From: Lysobacter sp. Root76
GTDB lineage: Bacteria > Pseudomonadota > Gammaproteobacteria > Xanthomonadales > Xanthomonadaceae
Assembly (NCBI RefSeq): GCF_001428685.1
Contig: NZ_LMIK01000002.1
Location: forward strand, 10,939 to 56,783
Reading direction: 5' to 3'
Length of the DNA stretch: 45,845 bases
Below are positions 27,621-38,376 of this stretch, one piece after another; positions within the stretch are counted from its first letter, which is position 1, and every line of letters begins with the position of its first letter. Below the pieces are notes generated by a model. It searched no databases, was not told the origin of the DNA, and was given only the letters and a program-made list of their open reading frames with translations. The position numbers were made by a program, and so were the translations under genes.

Positions 27621-28775
27621 ATGAGCGACAACACCACCCAAGTGCTACCCAAGGCCAAGAAGTCGGTCGCCCTCAGCGGCACCGCGGCCGGCAACACCGC
27701 GCTGTGCACGGTCGGCCGCAGCGGCAACGACCTGCATTACCGCGGCTACGACATCCACGATCTGGCGACCAAGTCGACCTTCGAGGAGGTCGCGCATCTG
27801 CTGGTCCACGGCGCGCTGCCGACCGCTTCGCAGCTCAAGGCCTACAAGCTCAAGCTCAAGCGCCTGCGCGGCCTGCCGGCGATCGTGACCGAGGCGCTGG
27901 AACTGGTGCCGGCCAACGCCCACCCGATGGACGTGATGCGCACCGGTTGCTCGGTGCTGGGCACGGTGCTGCCCGAGCGCGAAGGCCATCCGGCCAGCGA
28001 AGCGCGCGACATCGCCGACCGCCTGATCGCCAGCTTCGGCTCGATGCTGCTGTACTGGTGGCACTTCACCCGCAACGGCCGCCGCATCGATTGCGAGACC
28101 GACGACGACAGCGTCGCCGCGCACTTCCTGCACCTGCTGCACGGCGAGGAGCCCAGTGCGCTGCACGCCGATTCGCTGGACAAGTCGCTGATCCTGTACG
28201 CCGAGCACGAGTTCAACGCCTCGACCTTCACCGCGCGCGTGATCGCCGGTACCGGTTCGGACCTGCATTCGTGCATCACCGGCGCGATCGGCGCGCTGCG
28301 TGGCCCCAAGCACGGCGGCGCCAACGAAGTCGCGATGGACATCATCTCGCGCTACTCCAGCGCCGACGAGGCCGAAGCCGACATCCGCGCACGGGTGGAG
28401 CGCAAGGAAATCGTGATCGGCTTCGGCCACCCGGTCTACACCATCGGCGATCCGCGTAATCCGATCATCAAGGAGCTGTCGCGCGCGCTGTGCAAGGACG
28501 GCGGCAACCAGGTCCTGTTCGACGTCAGCGAGCGCATCGAGACGCTGATGTGGGACCTGAAGAAGATGTTCCCGAACCTGGATTGGTACTCGGCCTCGGC
28601 CTATCACATGATGGGCATCCCGACCCCGATGTTCACGCCGCTGTTCGTGATCGCGCGCACCACCGGCTGGGCCGCGCACGTGATCGAGCAGCGCGAGGAC
28701 GGCAAGATCATCCGCCCCAGCGCCAACTACACCGGCCCGGAAGATCGCGCCTACGTGCCGATCGAGCAGCGCTGA
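27621..28775 (+). CDS. prpC: 2-methylcitrate synthase
   Basis: The 384-residue product condenses propionyl-CoA with oxaloacetate. Citrate synthase-fold motifs are [10 protein letters not shown] near the N-terminus, the histidine-bearing [25 protein letters not shown], and [13 protein letters not shown]. The short length (about 380) and the [17 protein letters not shown]-terminus are typical of PrpC, not the 430-residue citrate synthase. AAGGAATT precedes the start. It is 12 bases downstream of prpB and is followed by a terminator hairpin. The AcnD and PrpF genes that often follow are not here. Confidence 0.94.
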   Translation: MSDNTTQVLPKAKKSVALSGTAAGNTALCTVGRSGNDLHYRGYDIHDLATKSTFEEVAHLLVHGALPTASQLKAYKLKLKRLRGLPAIVTEALELVPANAHPMDVMRTGCSVLGTVLPEREGHPASEARDIADRLIASFGSMLLYWWHFTRNGRRIDCETDDDSVAAHFLHLLHGEEPSALHADSLDKSLILYAEHEFNASTFTARVIAGTGSDLHSCITGAIGALRGPKHGGANEVAMDIISRYSSADEAEADIRARVERKEIVIGFGHPVYTIGDPRNPIIKELSRALCKDGGNQVLFDVSERIETLMWDLKKMFPNLDWYSASAYHMMGIPTPMFTPLFVIARTTGWAAHVIEQREDGKIIRPSANYTGPEDRAYVPIEQR

Positions 28776-28810
28776 ACGGCGCGGCCCCCGCGCCGCGCAC
28801 CGCAGACCGG

Positions 28811-28844
28811 ACAGGCCGCGCTCATGCGCGGCCTGTTCCGTTTT
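28811..28844 (+). terminator. Terminator after prpC
   Basis: ACAGGCCGCGC (28811-28821) pairs with GCGCGGCCTGT (28826-28836) around a TCAT loop, followed by TCCGTTTT. The T run is short and delayed but the stem is 11 bp and perfect. Confidence 0.8.
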
Positions 28845-28961
28845 GAGAGGTACGTCTGAGAGGTGCGTCTGAGAGGTGCGTTTGAGAGGTACGTTTGCGA
28901 GGTGCGTTTGTCAGGTGCATCTGCGAGATGCATCTGTGAGGTGCATCAGCGAAGCGCGATG
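28845..28961. repeat. 13-bp degenerate tandem repeat, eight to nine copies
   Basis: Units of exactly 13 bases follow the prpC terminator: GAGAGGTACGTCT, GAGAGGTGCGTCT, GAGAGGTGCGTTT, GAGAGGTACGTTT, GCGAGGTGCGTTT, GTCAGGTGCATCT, GCGAGATGCATCT, GTGAGGTGCATCA and a worn ninth unit to 28961. Divergence rises from left to right. There are no spacers, so it is not a CRISPR array. The following 250 bases up to the gene at 29213 are GC-rich with no gene seen. Confidence 0.85.
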
Positions 28962-29212
28962 GCACCTAGGCGGGCTCCAGCCCATCATCCCGAACCTCCC
29001 GCTCCCGCCCTCCGCACCTGCCCGGCGCAGGAGGCGCCTCGTACTTTGGTCTAAGCCGGCGCCGGCGGACGCGGCGGCGGCGCAGGCGCATGGCATAGTC
29101 GGGTAGACGCCCGGAAATCGCGAACCGCATCGCATCGCGGGCGCGCCGATCGGCGTAGCGTCGAGGGGCGGCCGGCCGTTGCCGGCCCTGCCGATGCGTG
29201 CCGGAGGGGGCC

Positions 29213-29734
29213 ATGCGCGAAGACGACATCCTGAGCAAGACCGAGGCCGGGCGCGAGGAGATCGAGCGCCGCACCCGCAAGCTGCCGACGGTGCTGCGCT
29301 CGCTGCTGCTGGTGGTCGACGGGCAGCGCGACGTGGCCCAGCTGCGCGCGGTCGCGGCGGGCCTGCACGGGCCGCCGGATGCGCTGGAGCAACTGGTCGG
29401 CTTGGGTTTGATCGGTGTGGGCGGGCAGGCGTCCGTGTCCGCGCCGGTGCGCGCCGCGGCGCCGGTGGCGGCTACGCCCGCCGCGCCCGTGTCACTGCCC
29501 GGCGTGGGCGACGCGTCCAGTCGCTACGGCGTGCTCTATGCCCTGATGTCGGATGCGGTGCGCGAGCAGTTGGGGCTGCGCGGGTATTTCCTGCAACTCA
29601 AGATCGAGCGCTCGGCGGACTTGGCGGAGCTGGCGCAGCTGTTGCCGGATCTGCGTGCGGCGGTCGCCAAGGCGCGCGATGTGGCGTTGGCGGATGAGTT
29701 GGATCGGAGGTTGCGGATGGCGGCGCAGTTGTAG
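29213..29734 (+). CDS. Conserved hypothetical protein
   Basis: The 173-residue product is not assigned a function. Its N-terminal 70 residues (DDILSKTEAGREEIERRTRKLPTV, then LRSLLLVVDGQRDVAQLRAVA) are helical and resemble a short conserved region seen in proteobacterial proteins of unknown role, with a winged-helix-like look (lvDGqrdvaqL). A low-complexity Ala/Pro/Val linker spans about 78-105, followed by a second helical part. No signal peptide or membrane helix is seen. I chose ATG 29213 because GGAGGGGG precedes it; another ATG lies 15 bases earlier. It is flanked by repeats on both sides. Confidence 0.75.
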   Translation: MREDDILSKTEAGREEIERRTRKLPTVLRSLLLVVDGQRDVAQLRAVAAGLHGPPDALEQLVGLGLIGVGGQASVSAPVRAAAPVAATPAAPVSLPGVGDASSRYGVLYALMSDAVREQLGLRGYFLQLKIERSADLAELAQLLPDLRAAVAKARDVALADELDRRLRMAAQL

Positions 29735-29770
29735 CGGGGGCGGTTGGTGTCCGCTTCGTCTTCTGCTTTC

Positions 29771-30139
29771 TGTAGGAGCGGCGTGAGCCGCGACCGCGAA
29801 CATCGCCTGCCGACGGAGGCTCCGCTTTCTGCTTTCTGTGGGAGCGGCGTAAGCCGCGATCGCGCACTTAGAGGTTCGGCGAAGGTTTCGATTCTCAAGT
29901 CGAAGGCTTCCGCCCGCTGCGCATGCGGGTCACTTTCTCTTGCCACTCGCCTTGGGGTAGGAGCGGCGTGAGCCGCGACCGCGACCTTCGGCTACGCGCT
30001 GGCTTCGATTCGGATTGGCTTCGCTTTCTGCTTTCTGTGGGAGCGGCGTAAGCCGCGATCGCGAATTCCGTTTGCTGCGTTGGTTTCGTTCTTAAGCAAC
30101 AGCTTCCGCCCGCTGCGCGTGCGGGTCACTTTCTCTTGC
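29771..30139. repeat. Repeat cluster: two copies of a REP-REP-GGTCACTTTC module
   Basis: Four REP-like units occur at 29771-29798, 29837-29864, 29956-29983 and 30036-30063. They alternate between a GTGAGCCGCGACCGCG and a GTAAGCCGCGATCGCG form. After each pair lies a 38-base element (29906-29943 and 30102-30139) with CGGGTCACTTTCTCTTGC, differing at one base. The module of about 190 bases is therefore repeated in tandem. No gene is seen here. Confidence 0.8.
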
Positions 30140-30240
30140 AAGGAACATCCTGTTCCTCGAAAAACGGCGCGCGTCCTGCGCGCCGCCCTTCGGGTCTGGG
30201 TGGGATTGGGCGAGTGCGTGGCATTGGATTTCAATGCCGC

Positions 30241-30296
30241 GGCAACGGCAACGGCAACAATATGGCTTTTGCCGTCATCCCCGCGCAGGCGGGGAT
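30241..30296. repeat. GGCAAC triplicate and an ATCCCCGC palindrome
   Basis: GGCAAC occurs three times in a row at 30241-30258. Shortly after, ATCCCCGC (30277-30284) and GCGGGGAT (30289-30296) form an 8-bp palindrome with a GCAG loop. The wider GTCATCCCCGC...GCGGGGATCC unit is a repeat often found in proteobacterial intergenic regions. Confidence 0.65.
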
Positions 30297-30365
30297 CCCG
30301 TGCTCAGCGCGTTTGCGCGATGCGCAGCGTCGTTAAGCCGTACGCGTATCGAACATGCAACAGCC

Positions 30366-30977
30366 TCAGGCCAAACCTTCCGCCTGCAACGCCTTGCGCA
30401 CGCCCTCATCGGTCTCCATCCGCCGCTTGAACGCAGCCAGATTGTCCAGCCCGCCGAGGTCGATCTTCTGCCCGTCGGCCCAGCGCAGGGTGATGTAGAG
30501 ATAAGGATCGGCATAGCTGCGGAAACCGGCCAGCCACTGCTTGCCTTCGAGTTGGCGGTCGGCGCTTTCGAACAGCGCGCGCAGGCGTTTGTGCGCGGCT
30601 TCCTTCAGTGCGGCATGGTCGTTCGTGTCTTCGGAGAAGCGCGCCGGTGCGAACAGCGGCAGGAACGCGGGGTGCAGGTCGGAGTTCACGAACGCGAGCC
30701 AACGCGCGGCGGTCGCGCGTTGCTGCGGGCTGCCGTCGCCGGCGAGTTGCGCGGCCGGATAGCTGTCGGCGATGTAGCCCATGATCGCGGCGTTCTGGGT
30801 GAGCACGAAGTCGCCGTCTTCGATCGCAGGCACCGCGCCGGCCGGATTGATCGCGAGGAACGCGGGCGCCTTCATCGCGTCGCGCGTCATCACCTGCACT
30901 TCGAACGGTTGCCCGGTCCATTGCAGCGCGATGTGGTCGGCGGTCGAACACGCGCCGGGCTTGGTGTAGAGCTTCAT
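30366..30977 (-). CDS. Glutathione S-transferase, beta-class-like
   Basis: The 203-residue product has the thioredoxin-like N-terminal domain with MKLYTKPGACSTADHIAL; C10 in PGACS is the catalytic cysteine of the bacterial beta class. NPAGAVPAIEDGDFVLTQNAAIMGYIAD contains the cis-proline and the glutathione gamma-glutamyl site. The C-terminal helical domain carries the LAGFRSYADPYLYI region. It should conjugate glutathione to electrophiles in the cytoplasm; the real substrate is not known. It stands alone on the minus strand between repeats and the wall hydrolase gene. Confidence 0.9.
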   Translation of the reverse strand: MKLYTKPGACSTADHIALQWTGQPFEVQVMTRDAMKAPAFLAINPAGAVPAIEDGDFVLTQNAAIMGYIADSYPAAQLAGDGSPQQRATAARWLAFVNSDLHPAFLPLFAPARFSEDTNDHAALKEAAHKRLRALFESADRQLEGKQWLAGFRSYADPYLYITLRWADGQKIDLGGLDNLAAFKRRMETDEGVRKALQAEGLA

Positions 30978-31090
30978 GGGCGGACTCCGGATACGAAAAC
31001 AAGCCGGCGACTATCGCCGACCTGCGCTCTATCCTCAATCAGGAGTCCGCAACGCAGCGTCACGACGCTGCGTATTGCTACGGCCGCGCC

Positions 31091-31549
31091 TCAGGACTTG
31101 CGCGGCTTGAGCTTCTGCACCTGGTAGAAGGTGTGGTCGCCGATGGTCGCGACCTGGTAAGCGTTGCGCCAGCTCGGGCTGGCGATCGCATGAGCGGCGA
31201 AGTGGCTGGCGCCCGGCACGATTTCCTTGCGCTGACCGGCGGGCAGGGCCCAGTTGCGTTCGGCTTCCAGGGCGATCTGCACCGACTCGGCCCAGGCCTC
31301 GGTGTTGTTCAGGCGCGTGCCCGGCGAGACCAGGGTCGGCGCGAACTGCTTGCGGGCGGTGACCACCTCGCAGACGGAGTCTCCCCACAGACCGCTGTCG
31401 CGGCGACGCAGGGCGACTTCGGCGACGGCCTTCTGGCCGCGGATGGACTGGTCGCGGGCTTCCAGATAGACGGTGGTGCTCAGGCACAGCGAATCGGCGG
31501 GTTGCGGCGGAAGCACAGAGGCCAGCCACAGGATCCAGGCGAGTTTCAT
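31091..31549 (-). CDS. SleB-type cell wall hydrolase, exported
   Basis: The 152-residue product has a short signal-like start (MKLAWILWLASVLPPQPADS) and then the Hydrolase_2/SleB domain. The catalytic glutamate is expected in TVYLEARDQSIRGQKAVAEVALRR; GASHFAAHAIASPSW and IGDHTFYQ are the other family blocks. Such enzymes are peptidoglycan lytic transglycosylases or amidases, first known from spore germination but common in Gram-negative cells. AGGAG lies five bases before the ATG, which settles the start. It lies 113 bases upstream of the GST gene, on the same strand. Confidence 0.86.
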   Translation of the reverse strand: MKLAWILWLASVLPPQPADSLCLSTTVYLEARDQSIRGQKAVAEVALRRRDSGLWGDSVCEVVTARKQFAPTLVSPGTRLNNTEAWAESVQIALEAERNWALPAGQRKEIVPGASHFAAHAIASPSWRNAYQVATIGDHTFYQVQKLKPRKS

Positions 31550-31925
31550 ATTGACTCCTTGCTCCGTTGCGCCGGACCGCACTGGGACCTCCGTCTCCTC
31601 CTATCGGAAGACGGCTGACACGGTATGGACCGGCATGGCGTACTGGGGAGGGCAGCGGCTCTGCGGCGCGCTTTTGCCCCGTGCCGTGGACCGCGTGGAC
31701 GACGCGGGCGGCGAGGGTTGCCACCTGAAGCGGCGGCGTGAAAGTTGGCGCACGGTAGCCGCGGTTAACTAAACGCCCGCTGAATCTCAAAACCTAAGTG
31801 CGCGAAAAAACTCAAGTTTTTACTCTGAATAGGCGCTAAGGCCTTGCCAGTTAAGGGTATCTGTCGGGCGCGAGACGCTGCGGCGAACGTGACGCGCAAC
31901 ACTGTTCAGGTTCGCTGAAAACGCT
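31550..31925. other. Gap between fadH and the wall hydrolase gene
   Basis: No gene is seen in these 376 bases. The part 31780-31860 is notably AT-rich for this genome and holds a weak hairpin AAAAAC (31806-31811) with GTTTTT (31816-31821) around TCAA. On the minus strand this is about 100 bases after fadH and could act as a weak terminator or a promoter region for the hydrolase. Confidence 0.5.
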
Positions 31926-34349
<2,424 letters not shown>

Positions 34350-34432
34350 ATTGCCCGCGTTTTTATCCAGCCTCCGGCGCATCGCCGCCGCCGCCTTCCA
34401 CCGCAGTCCCGGAAACCGAAGGAGCACGTGTC

Positions 34433-34462
34433 GTGAATACCACGGAAGACACCCAAGCCTAG
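34433..34462 (+). CDS. Nine-codon upstream ORF of the EF-G-like gene
   Basis: GTG at 34433 opens a nine-residue ORF (MNTTEDTQA) that ends at TAG 34460-34462. AAGGAG lies eight bases upstream, the best ribosome binding site of this region; the downstream EF-G-like gene has only a weak AAGAAAG. The ORF is in the same frame as that gene and both products begin MNTT. Its stop codon overlaps the first base of a 10-bp hairpin. It looks like a leader peptide, but could also be the remains of an older start region. Confidence 0.45.
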   Translation: MNTTEDTQA

Positions 34463-34508
34463 CCGCGCGCCTTGTCGCCAACAGGGGCGCGCGGCCTCCC
34501 GTGTTGGC
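34462..34508 (+). promoter_or_regulatory. Two mutually exclusive hairpins before the EF-G-like gene
   Basis: Hairpin A pairs GCCGCGCGCC (34462-34471) with GGCGCGCGGC (34486-34495), perfect over 10 bp. Hairpin B pairs GCCAACA (34477-34483) with TGTTGGC (34502-34508). The loop of A holds the 5' arm of B, while the 3' arm of A lies within the loop of B, so simple folding allows one or the other. They lie between the upstream ORF stop and the start of the EF-G-like gene at 34529. Confidence 0.6.
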
Positions 34509-34528
34509 AACCAAGAAAGCGAATCCGT

Positions 34529-36565
34529 ATGAACACCACCTCTGTTTCCCGCTGGCGCAACCTCGGCATCATTGCCCACGTCGATGCGGGCAAAACCACC
34601 CTGACCGAACGTCTGTTGTGGAAAACCGGCGCAATCCATCGCACCGGCGAAGTCCACGACGGCGCCGCCACCACCGACTTCAACCCGATCGAGCAGGACC
34701 GCGGCATCACCATCGGCGCCGCGGCCGTGCAGACGCGCTGGACGCCGCAGGGTCAGGCCGAGCACCGGCTGACCGTGATCGACACCCCGGGCCACATCGA
34801 CTTCGCCATCGAGGTCGAGCGCTCGCTGCGCGTGCTCGACGGTGCGGTCGCCGTGTTCAGCGCGGTCGACGGCGTGCAGCCGCAATCGGAAACCGTGTGG
34901 CGCCAGGCGCGCCGGCACGGCGTGCCGCTGATCGCGTTCGCCAACAAGATGGACCGGGTCGGTGCCTCGCTGGAGCTCGTGCTCGCGCAGATGCGCGACA
35001 AGCTCGACGCGGTGCCGTGGCCGCTGGGTCACGCCCTGGGCGCGGAAAGCGAGTTGCACGGCTGGGTCGACTACGTGGCGCGCGAGATCGTGCTGTGGGA
35101 TGCGGCCGACGTCATGTCGCGCCGGCCCTGGAGCGCCGAGGAAACGCGCGAGTACGAACCCTTGCGCCAGCGCCTGGTCGAAGCCGTCGCCGATCACGAC
35201 GACGAACTCGCCCAGGCCTATCTGGAGGCGCGCGCGATCGAGGCCGGGGCGCTCAAGGCGGCCCTGCGTCGCGGCACGCTGAGCGGCGCCGGCACGCCGG
35301 TGCTGGGCGGTTCCGCGTTCAAGAACAAGGGCGTGGAAACCTTGCTGGACGCGATCGTCGACTACCTGCCGTCGCCCTTGGACCGGCCCTGGGTGCGCGC
35401 CGAAAGCGAGCACGGCGAGGTCGCGCTGGCGCCCGACGCTGCGGGTCCGCTGGCGGCGCTGGTGTTCAAGATCGCGCACCAGGAACACGGCGCGCTCTCG
35501 TTCGTGCGCCTGTACTCGGGCACGTTGCGGGTCGGCGACACGGTGTGGGCCTCGCGGCGCGGCAAGCCGCAGCGGGTCGGGCGCCTGGTCGTGGTCCAGG
35601 CCAATCGCGGCCGCGATGTCGAGGTGGCGTACGCCGGCGAGATCGTCGCGGTGCAGGGTTGGAAGGACGCAGTCAGCGGCGAAACCCTCAGCGGCAGCGA
35701 CCGCAAGCTGGTGCTGGACGCGATCCAGGCCCAGCCGGCGGTGTTGTCCTGGCGTCTGACCGCGGCCAAGGCCGGCGACCTGATCCGTCTCGGCCAGGGC
35801 TTGGCGAGCCTGGCTCAGGAGGACCCGTCGTTCCGCGTCGGCAGCGACCAGGACACCGGCGAGACCCTGGTGTGGGGCATGGGCGAGCTGCACCTGGACG
35901 TGATGGTCGAGCGCCTGCGTCAGGAGTGGAACGTCGAAGTCCGCACCGGCTCGCCGCGCGTGGCTTATCAGGAAACCCCGAGCCGCGCGGTAACGCGCGT
36001 CGAAGGCAAGCTGTCGAAGCAGAACGGCGGCAGCGGCCAGTTCGCGCGCGTGCTGATCGATGTCGAGCCGCGCGAGGACGGAGGTTTCGAGTTCGTCGAC
36101 CGCACCAGCGGCGGCGTGGTCCCGCGCAACTTCGTCTCCGCGACGGAGAAAGGGCTGCGTGCCGCGCTCACGGAAGGTCCGCGCGGCTATCCGGTGGTCG
36201 GGCTCACGGTGAGCCTGGTCGACGGTGAGACGCATGCGGTGGATTCGTCCGAACTCGCGTTCCAACGCGCGGCGGGCGAGGCCCTGAAGGCGGCGCTGGC
36301 GCTCAGCGGCACGACGCTGCTGGAGCCGGTGATGGCGCTGGTCGTGGACACGCCCGCCGGCAACGTCGGCGACGTGGTCGGCGATCTGCAGCGGCGTTCC
36401 GGCCGGGTCGTGGCGATCGACGACAAGGGCACGCGCGCCGATGTCAGTGCGCGCGCGCCGCTGGCGCAGCTGTCGGGCTACACGACCGCGCTGCGTTCGC
36501 TGACCCAGGGACGGGCTTCGGCGTCGGTGGTCTTCAACGGCTACGAGGCCGCGCGCGACGCCTGA
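34529..36565 (+). CDS. EF-G-like translational GTPase (second EF-G)
   Basis: The 678-residue product has the full EF-G layout: G domain with [14 protein letters not shown] (residues 15-28), the [11 protein letters not shown] and [10 protein letters not shown] switch region, [16 protein letters not shown] and NKMDRVG. Then come domain II, the [14 protein letters not shown] strand of domain III, domain IV with [20 protein letters not shown], and domain V ending [25 protein letters not shown]. It is EF-G-like, not TetM-like (which has GSVDKGTT in switch I). It is shorter than the usual 700 residues. It is not in a str operon (no rpsL, rpsG or tuf nearby), so it is probably a paralogue of fusA. 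Role in translation, ribosome recycling or drug tolerance is open. Confidence 0.9.
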   Translation: MNTTSVSRWRNLGIIAHVDAGKTTLTERLLWKTGAIHRTGEVHDGAATTDFNPIEQDRGITIGAAAVQTRWTPQGQAEHRLTVIDTPGHIDFAIEVERSLRVLDGAVAVFSAVDGVQPQSETVWRQARRHGVPLIAFANKMDRVGASLELVLAQMRDKLDAVPWPLGHALGAESELHGWVDYVAREIVLWDAADVMSRRPWSAEETREYEPLRQRLVEAVADHDDELAQAYLEARAIEAGALKAALRRGTLSGAGTPVLGGSAFKNKGVETLLDAIVDYLPSPLDRPWVRAESEHGEVALAPDAAGPLAALVFKIAHQEHGALSFVRLYSGTLRVGDTVWASRRGKPQRVGRLVVVQANRGRDVEVAYAGEIVAVQGWKDAVSGETLSGSDRKLVLDAIQAQPAVLSWRLTAAKAGDLIRLGQGLASLAQEDPSFRVGSDQDTGETLVWGMGELHLDVMVERLRQEWNVEVRTGSPRVAYQETPSRAVTRVEGKLSKQNGGSGQFARVLIDVEPREDGGFEFVDRTSGGVVPRNFVSATEKGLRAALTEGPRGYPVVGLTVSLVDGETHAVDSSELAFQRAAGEALKAALALSGTTLLEPVMALVVDTPAGNVGDVVGDLQRRSGRVVAIDDKGTRADVSARAPLAQLSGYTTALRSLTQGRASASVVFNGYEAARDA

Positions 36566-36592
36566 GTGCGCAACAACTGAGTACGCAATACG
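36563..36592. repeat. 15-bp direct duplication over the stop codon of the EF-G-like gene
   Basis: TGAGTGCGCAACAAC (36563-36577) is followed at once by TGAGTACGCAATACG (36578-36592), matching at 12 of 15 positions. The first TGA is the stop codon of the EF-G-like gene and the second is in the same frame, making a back-up stop. Confidence 0.6.
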
Positions 36593-36604
36593 CAGTGGAA
36601 AACC

Positions 36605-36636
36605 GAGGGGCCGGCATTGCCGGCCCCTCTTCTTGG
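36605..36636. terminator. Terminator between the EF-G-like and LysE genes
   Basis: GAGGGGCCGGC (36605-36615) pairs with GCCGGCCCCTC (36619-36629) around an ATT loop, followed by TTCTTGG. The genes on both sides converge on it; the stem is symmetric, so it may serve both, though the T tract is weak in each direction. Confidence 0.8.
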
Positions 36637-36652
36637 TCTCGCTCGCGAGTGC

Positions 36653-37285
36653 TCAGACCGCGGCCGGCCGCAGCCGCAGCAGGCCCACGCCCATCGCCGC
36701 GAAGCCCGTGCCCAGCGCGCGATTGAGCCAGCGCGCGCGGCGCGGCTGCGCGAACCAGCGCCGCAGCACCCGCGCCAGGGCGACGTAGCACAGATGCGAA
36801 AGCACCGTGCAGGCGGCGAAGCTCAGGGTCAGGGCGAAGAACTGCGGCAGCAGGGGCGCGTCGGCGCGCATGAACTGCGGCAGCAGGGCGGTGAAGAACA
36901 GGATGCTCTTGGGGTTGGTTGCGGCCACCAGCAGGCCCTGCAGGAACAGGCGTCGCGGCGAACTCACGGCGGCCGGTGCGGGCGCGCGCGCGAACAGATC
37001 GTCGCGCGCGCGCCATTGGCGGATGCCGAGCCAGATCAGGTAGGCCGCGCCGGCCAGCTTGAGCGCGCCGAACAGCCAGGCCGAGGTCTTCAGCAAGGCG
37101 CCTAGGCCCAGCATCGCCGTGGCCGCGACCAGGAACACGCCCAAGGCGTTGCCGGCCGAACCGAGCAGGGCGCGGCGCGCGCCGTGGCTGGCGGCGTTGG
37201 ACACCGCCAGCAGCACCGCAGGCCCGGGGCTGAACGCGGTCAGCAGCGCCAGCGAGCAGAACAACAGCCAGGAAGTTGCGCTCAT
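36653..37285 (-). CDS. LysE/RhtB-family exporter
   Basis: The 210-residue product is a small inner membrane exporter of amino acids or related metabolites. The N-terminal signature FSPGPAVLLAVSNAASHGARRALLG fits RhtB-type proteins, and NPKSILFFTALLPQF is the second conserved block. Five to six membrane helices are seen. Substrate cannot be read from the sequence. It begins 19 bases after the stop of the dehydrogenase gene and is the last gene of a same-strand run that starts at the MFS efflux gene. It is convergent with the EF-G-like gene. Confidence 0.88.
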   Translation of the reverse strand: MSATSWLLFCSLALLTAFSPGPAVLLAVSNAASHGARRALLGSAGNALGVFLVAATAMLGLGALLKTSAWLFGALKLAGAAYLIWLGIRQWRARDDLFARAPAPAAVSSPRRLFLQGLLVAATNPKSILFFTALLPQFMRADAPLLPQFFALTLSFAACTVLSHLCYVALARVLRRWFAQPRRARWLNRALGTGFAAMGVGLLRLRPAAV

Positions 37286-37304
37286 CTCTGGGTTTCCCTA
37301 TGGC

Positions 37305-38324
37305 TTACCAGCCGGCCAGAGTCAGCTTGCCCACGGTCGTTCCCGACTCCAGACGGCGATGCGCCTCGCGCAGATTGGCCGCGTCGATCTTGCCCAGGGT
37401 TTCGCTGTGGGTGCCGCGCAGTTCGCCGGCGTCGATCAGCTTGGCGACGCGGTCGAGGATGCGCGCCTGTTCGACCATGTCGCCGGTCTGGAAGCGCGGC
37501 CGCGCGAACATCATTTCCCAATGGATGCCGATGCACTTGGCCTTGTACGGGTCGCCGATCCGCAGCGCGCCGCTGGGTTCGACGATCAGGCCGACATGGC
37601 CCTGCGGCGCCAGCAGTTCGCCGATCGCCTCCCAATAGCGGTCGGTGTCGGCCAGGTTCAGCACCGCCTCGACCTGAGCGTGGCCCAGCGCCTGCAACTG
37701 CGGCAGCAGCGGCTGGCGATGGTCGACGACGTGGTGCGCGCCCATCGCGCGGCACCAATCGACGGTCTCCGGGCGCGAGGCGGTGGCGATCACGTTGAAG
37801 CCGGCGCGGCGCGCGAGCTGGATCGCGATCGAGCCGACGCCGCCGGCGCCGGCGATCACCAGCACGGTCTTGCCGACGCCGCCCTTGTCGGCGTCGAAGG
37901 GCATGCGCTGGAACAACAGCTCCCAGGCGGTGATCGCGGTCAGCGGCAGGGCCGCGGCCTGGGCCGCGTCCAGGGACTGCGGCGCGTGACCGGTCACGCG
38001 TTCGTCCACCAGCTGCAACTGCGCATTGCTGCCCGGGCGGGTGATGTCGCCGGCGTAGTAGACGCGGTCGCCGACCTTGAAACGGGTGACCGCCTCGCCG
38101 ACCGCGACGATCGTGCCGGCCGCGTCGTAGCCCAGCACGCGCGGCTGCGCTTCGACGCTGGGCTTGGGCGCGCGCACCTTGGTGTCGACCGGATTCACCG
38201 ACACCGCTTCGACCTGCACCAGCAGGTCGTGGCCCTTGGGCGCGGCAGGGTCGGGCAGCTCGACGTCGAGTAGAGACTCGGGATCGTCGATGGGGAGATA
38301 GCGGGTGAGGGCGACGGCTTTCAT
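37305..38324 (-). CDS. Zinc-type alcohol dehydrogenase-like MDR oxidoreductase
   Basis: The 339-residue product is a medium-chain dehydrogenase/reductase. The catalytic-domain start MKAVALTRYLPIDDPESLLDVELP and EAVSVNPVDTKVRA match the zinc-binding alcohol dehydrogenase family group that is related to quinone reductases; the four structural zinc cysteines are missing. NADPH binding is by VIAGAGGVGSIAIQLARR near residue 160. It may reduce quinones or enones in the cytoplasm. It follows the SDR gene after 52 bases and precedes the LysE-type gene, so co-expression is likely. Confidence 0.88.
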   Translation of the reverse strand: MKAVALTRYLPIDDPESLLDVELPDPAAPKGHDLLVQVEAVSVNPVDTKVRAPKPSVEAQPRVLGYDAAGTIVAVGEAVTRFKVGDRVYYAGDITRPGSNAQLQLVDERVTGHAPQSLDAAQAAALPLTAITAWELLFQRMPFDADKGGVGKTVLVIAGAGGVGSIAIQLARRAGFNVIATASRPETVDWCRAMGAHHVVDHRQPLLPQLQALGHAQVEAVLNLADTDRYWEAIGELLAPQGHVGLIVEPSGALRIGDPYKAKCIGIHWEMMFARPRFQTGDMVEQARILDRVAKLIDAGELRGTHSETLGKIDAANLREAHRRLESGTTVGKLTLAGW

Positions 38325-38376
38325 GGTGCGGCTCCGGGAATCTGGGACGTAGTGTGAGGCGGGCGACGGATACGGA

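Noticed and set aside
28845-28961. Possible CRISPR array
   Set aside because: The 13-base units are contiguous with no unique spacers, and no cas gene is in the window.
30080-30430. A 116-codon plus-strand frame over the repeat cluster
   Set aside because: It reads through REP and CGGGTCACTTTC repeat DNA and into the antisense of the GST gene; codon use and composition do not suggest a protein.
31806-31821. Hairpin AAAAAC/GTTTTT as the fadH terminator
   Set aside because: The stem has a single G-C pair and lies about 100 bases from the fadH stop, so I did not list it as a terminator.
34529-36565. TetM/TetO-type ribosomal protection protein
   Set aside because: Switch I reads [11 protein letters not shown] and domain V ends with the EF-G-type [10 protein letters not shown], which are EF-G features rather than TetM ones.
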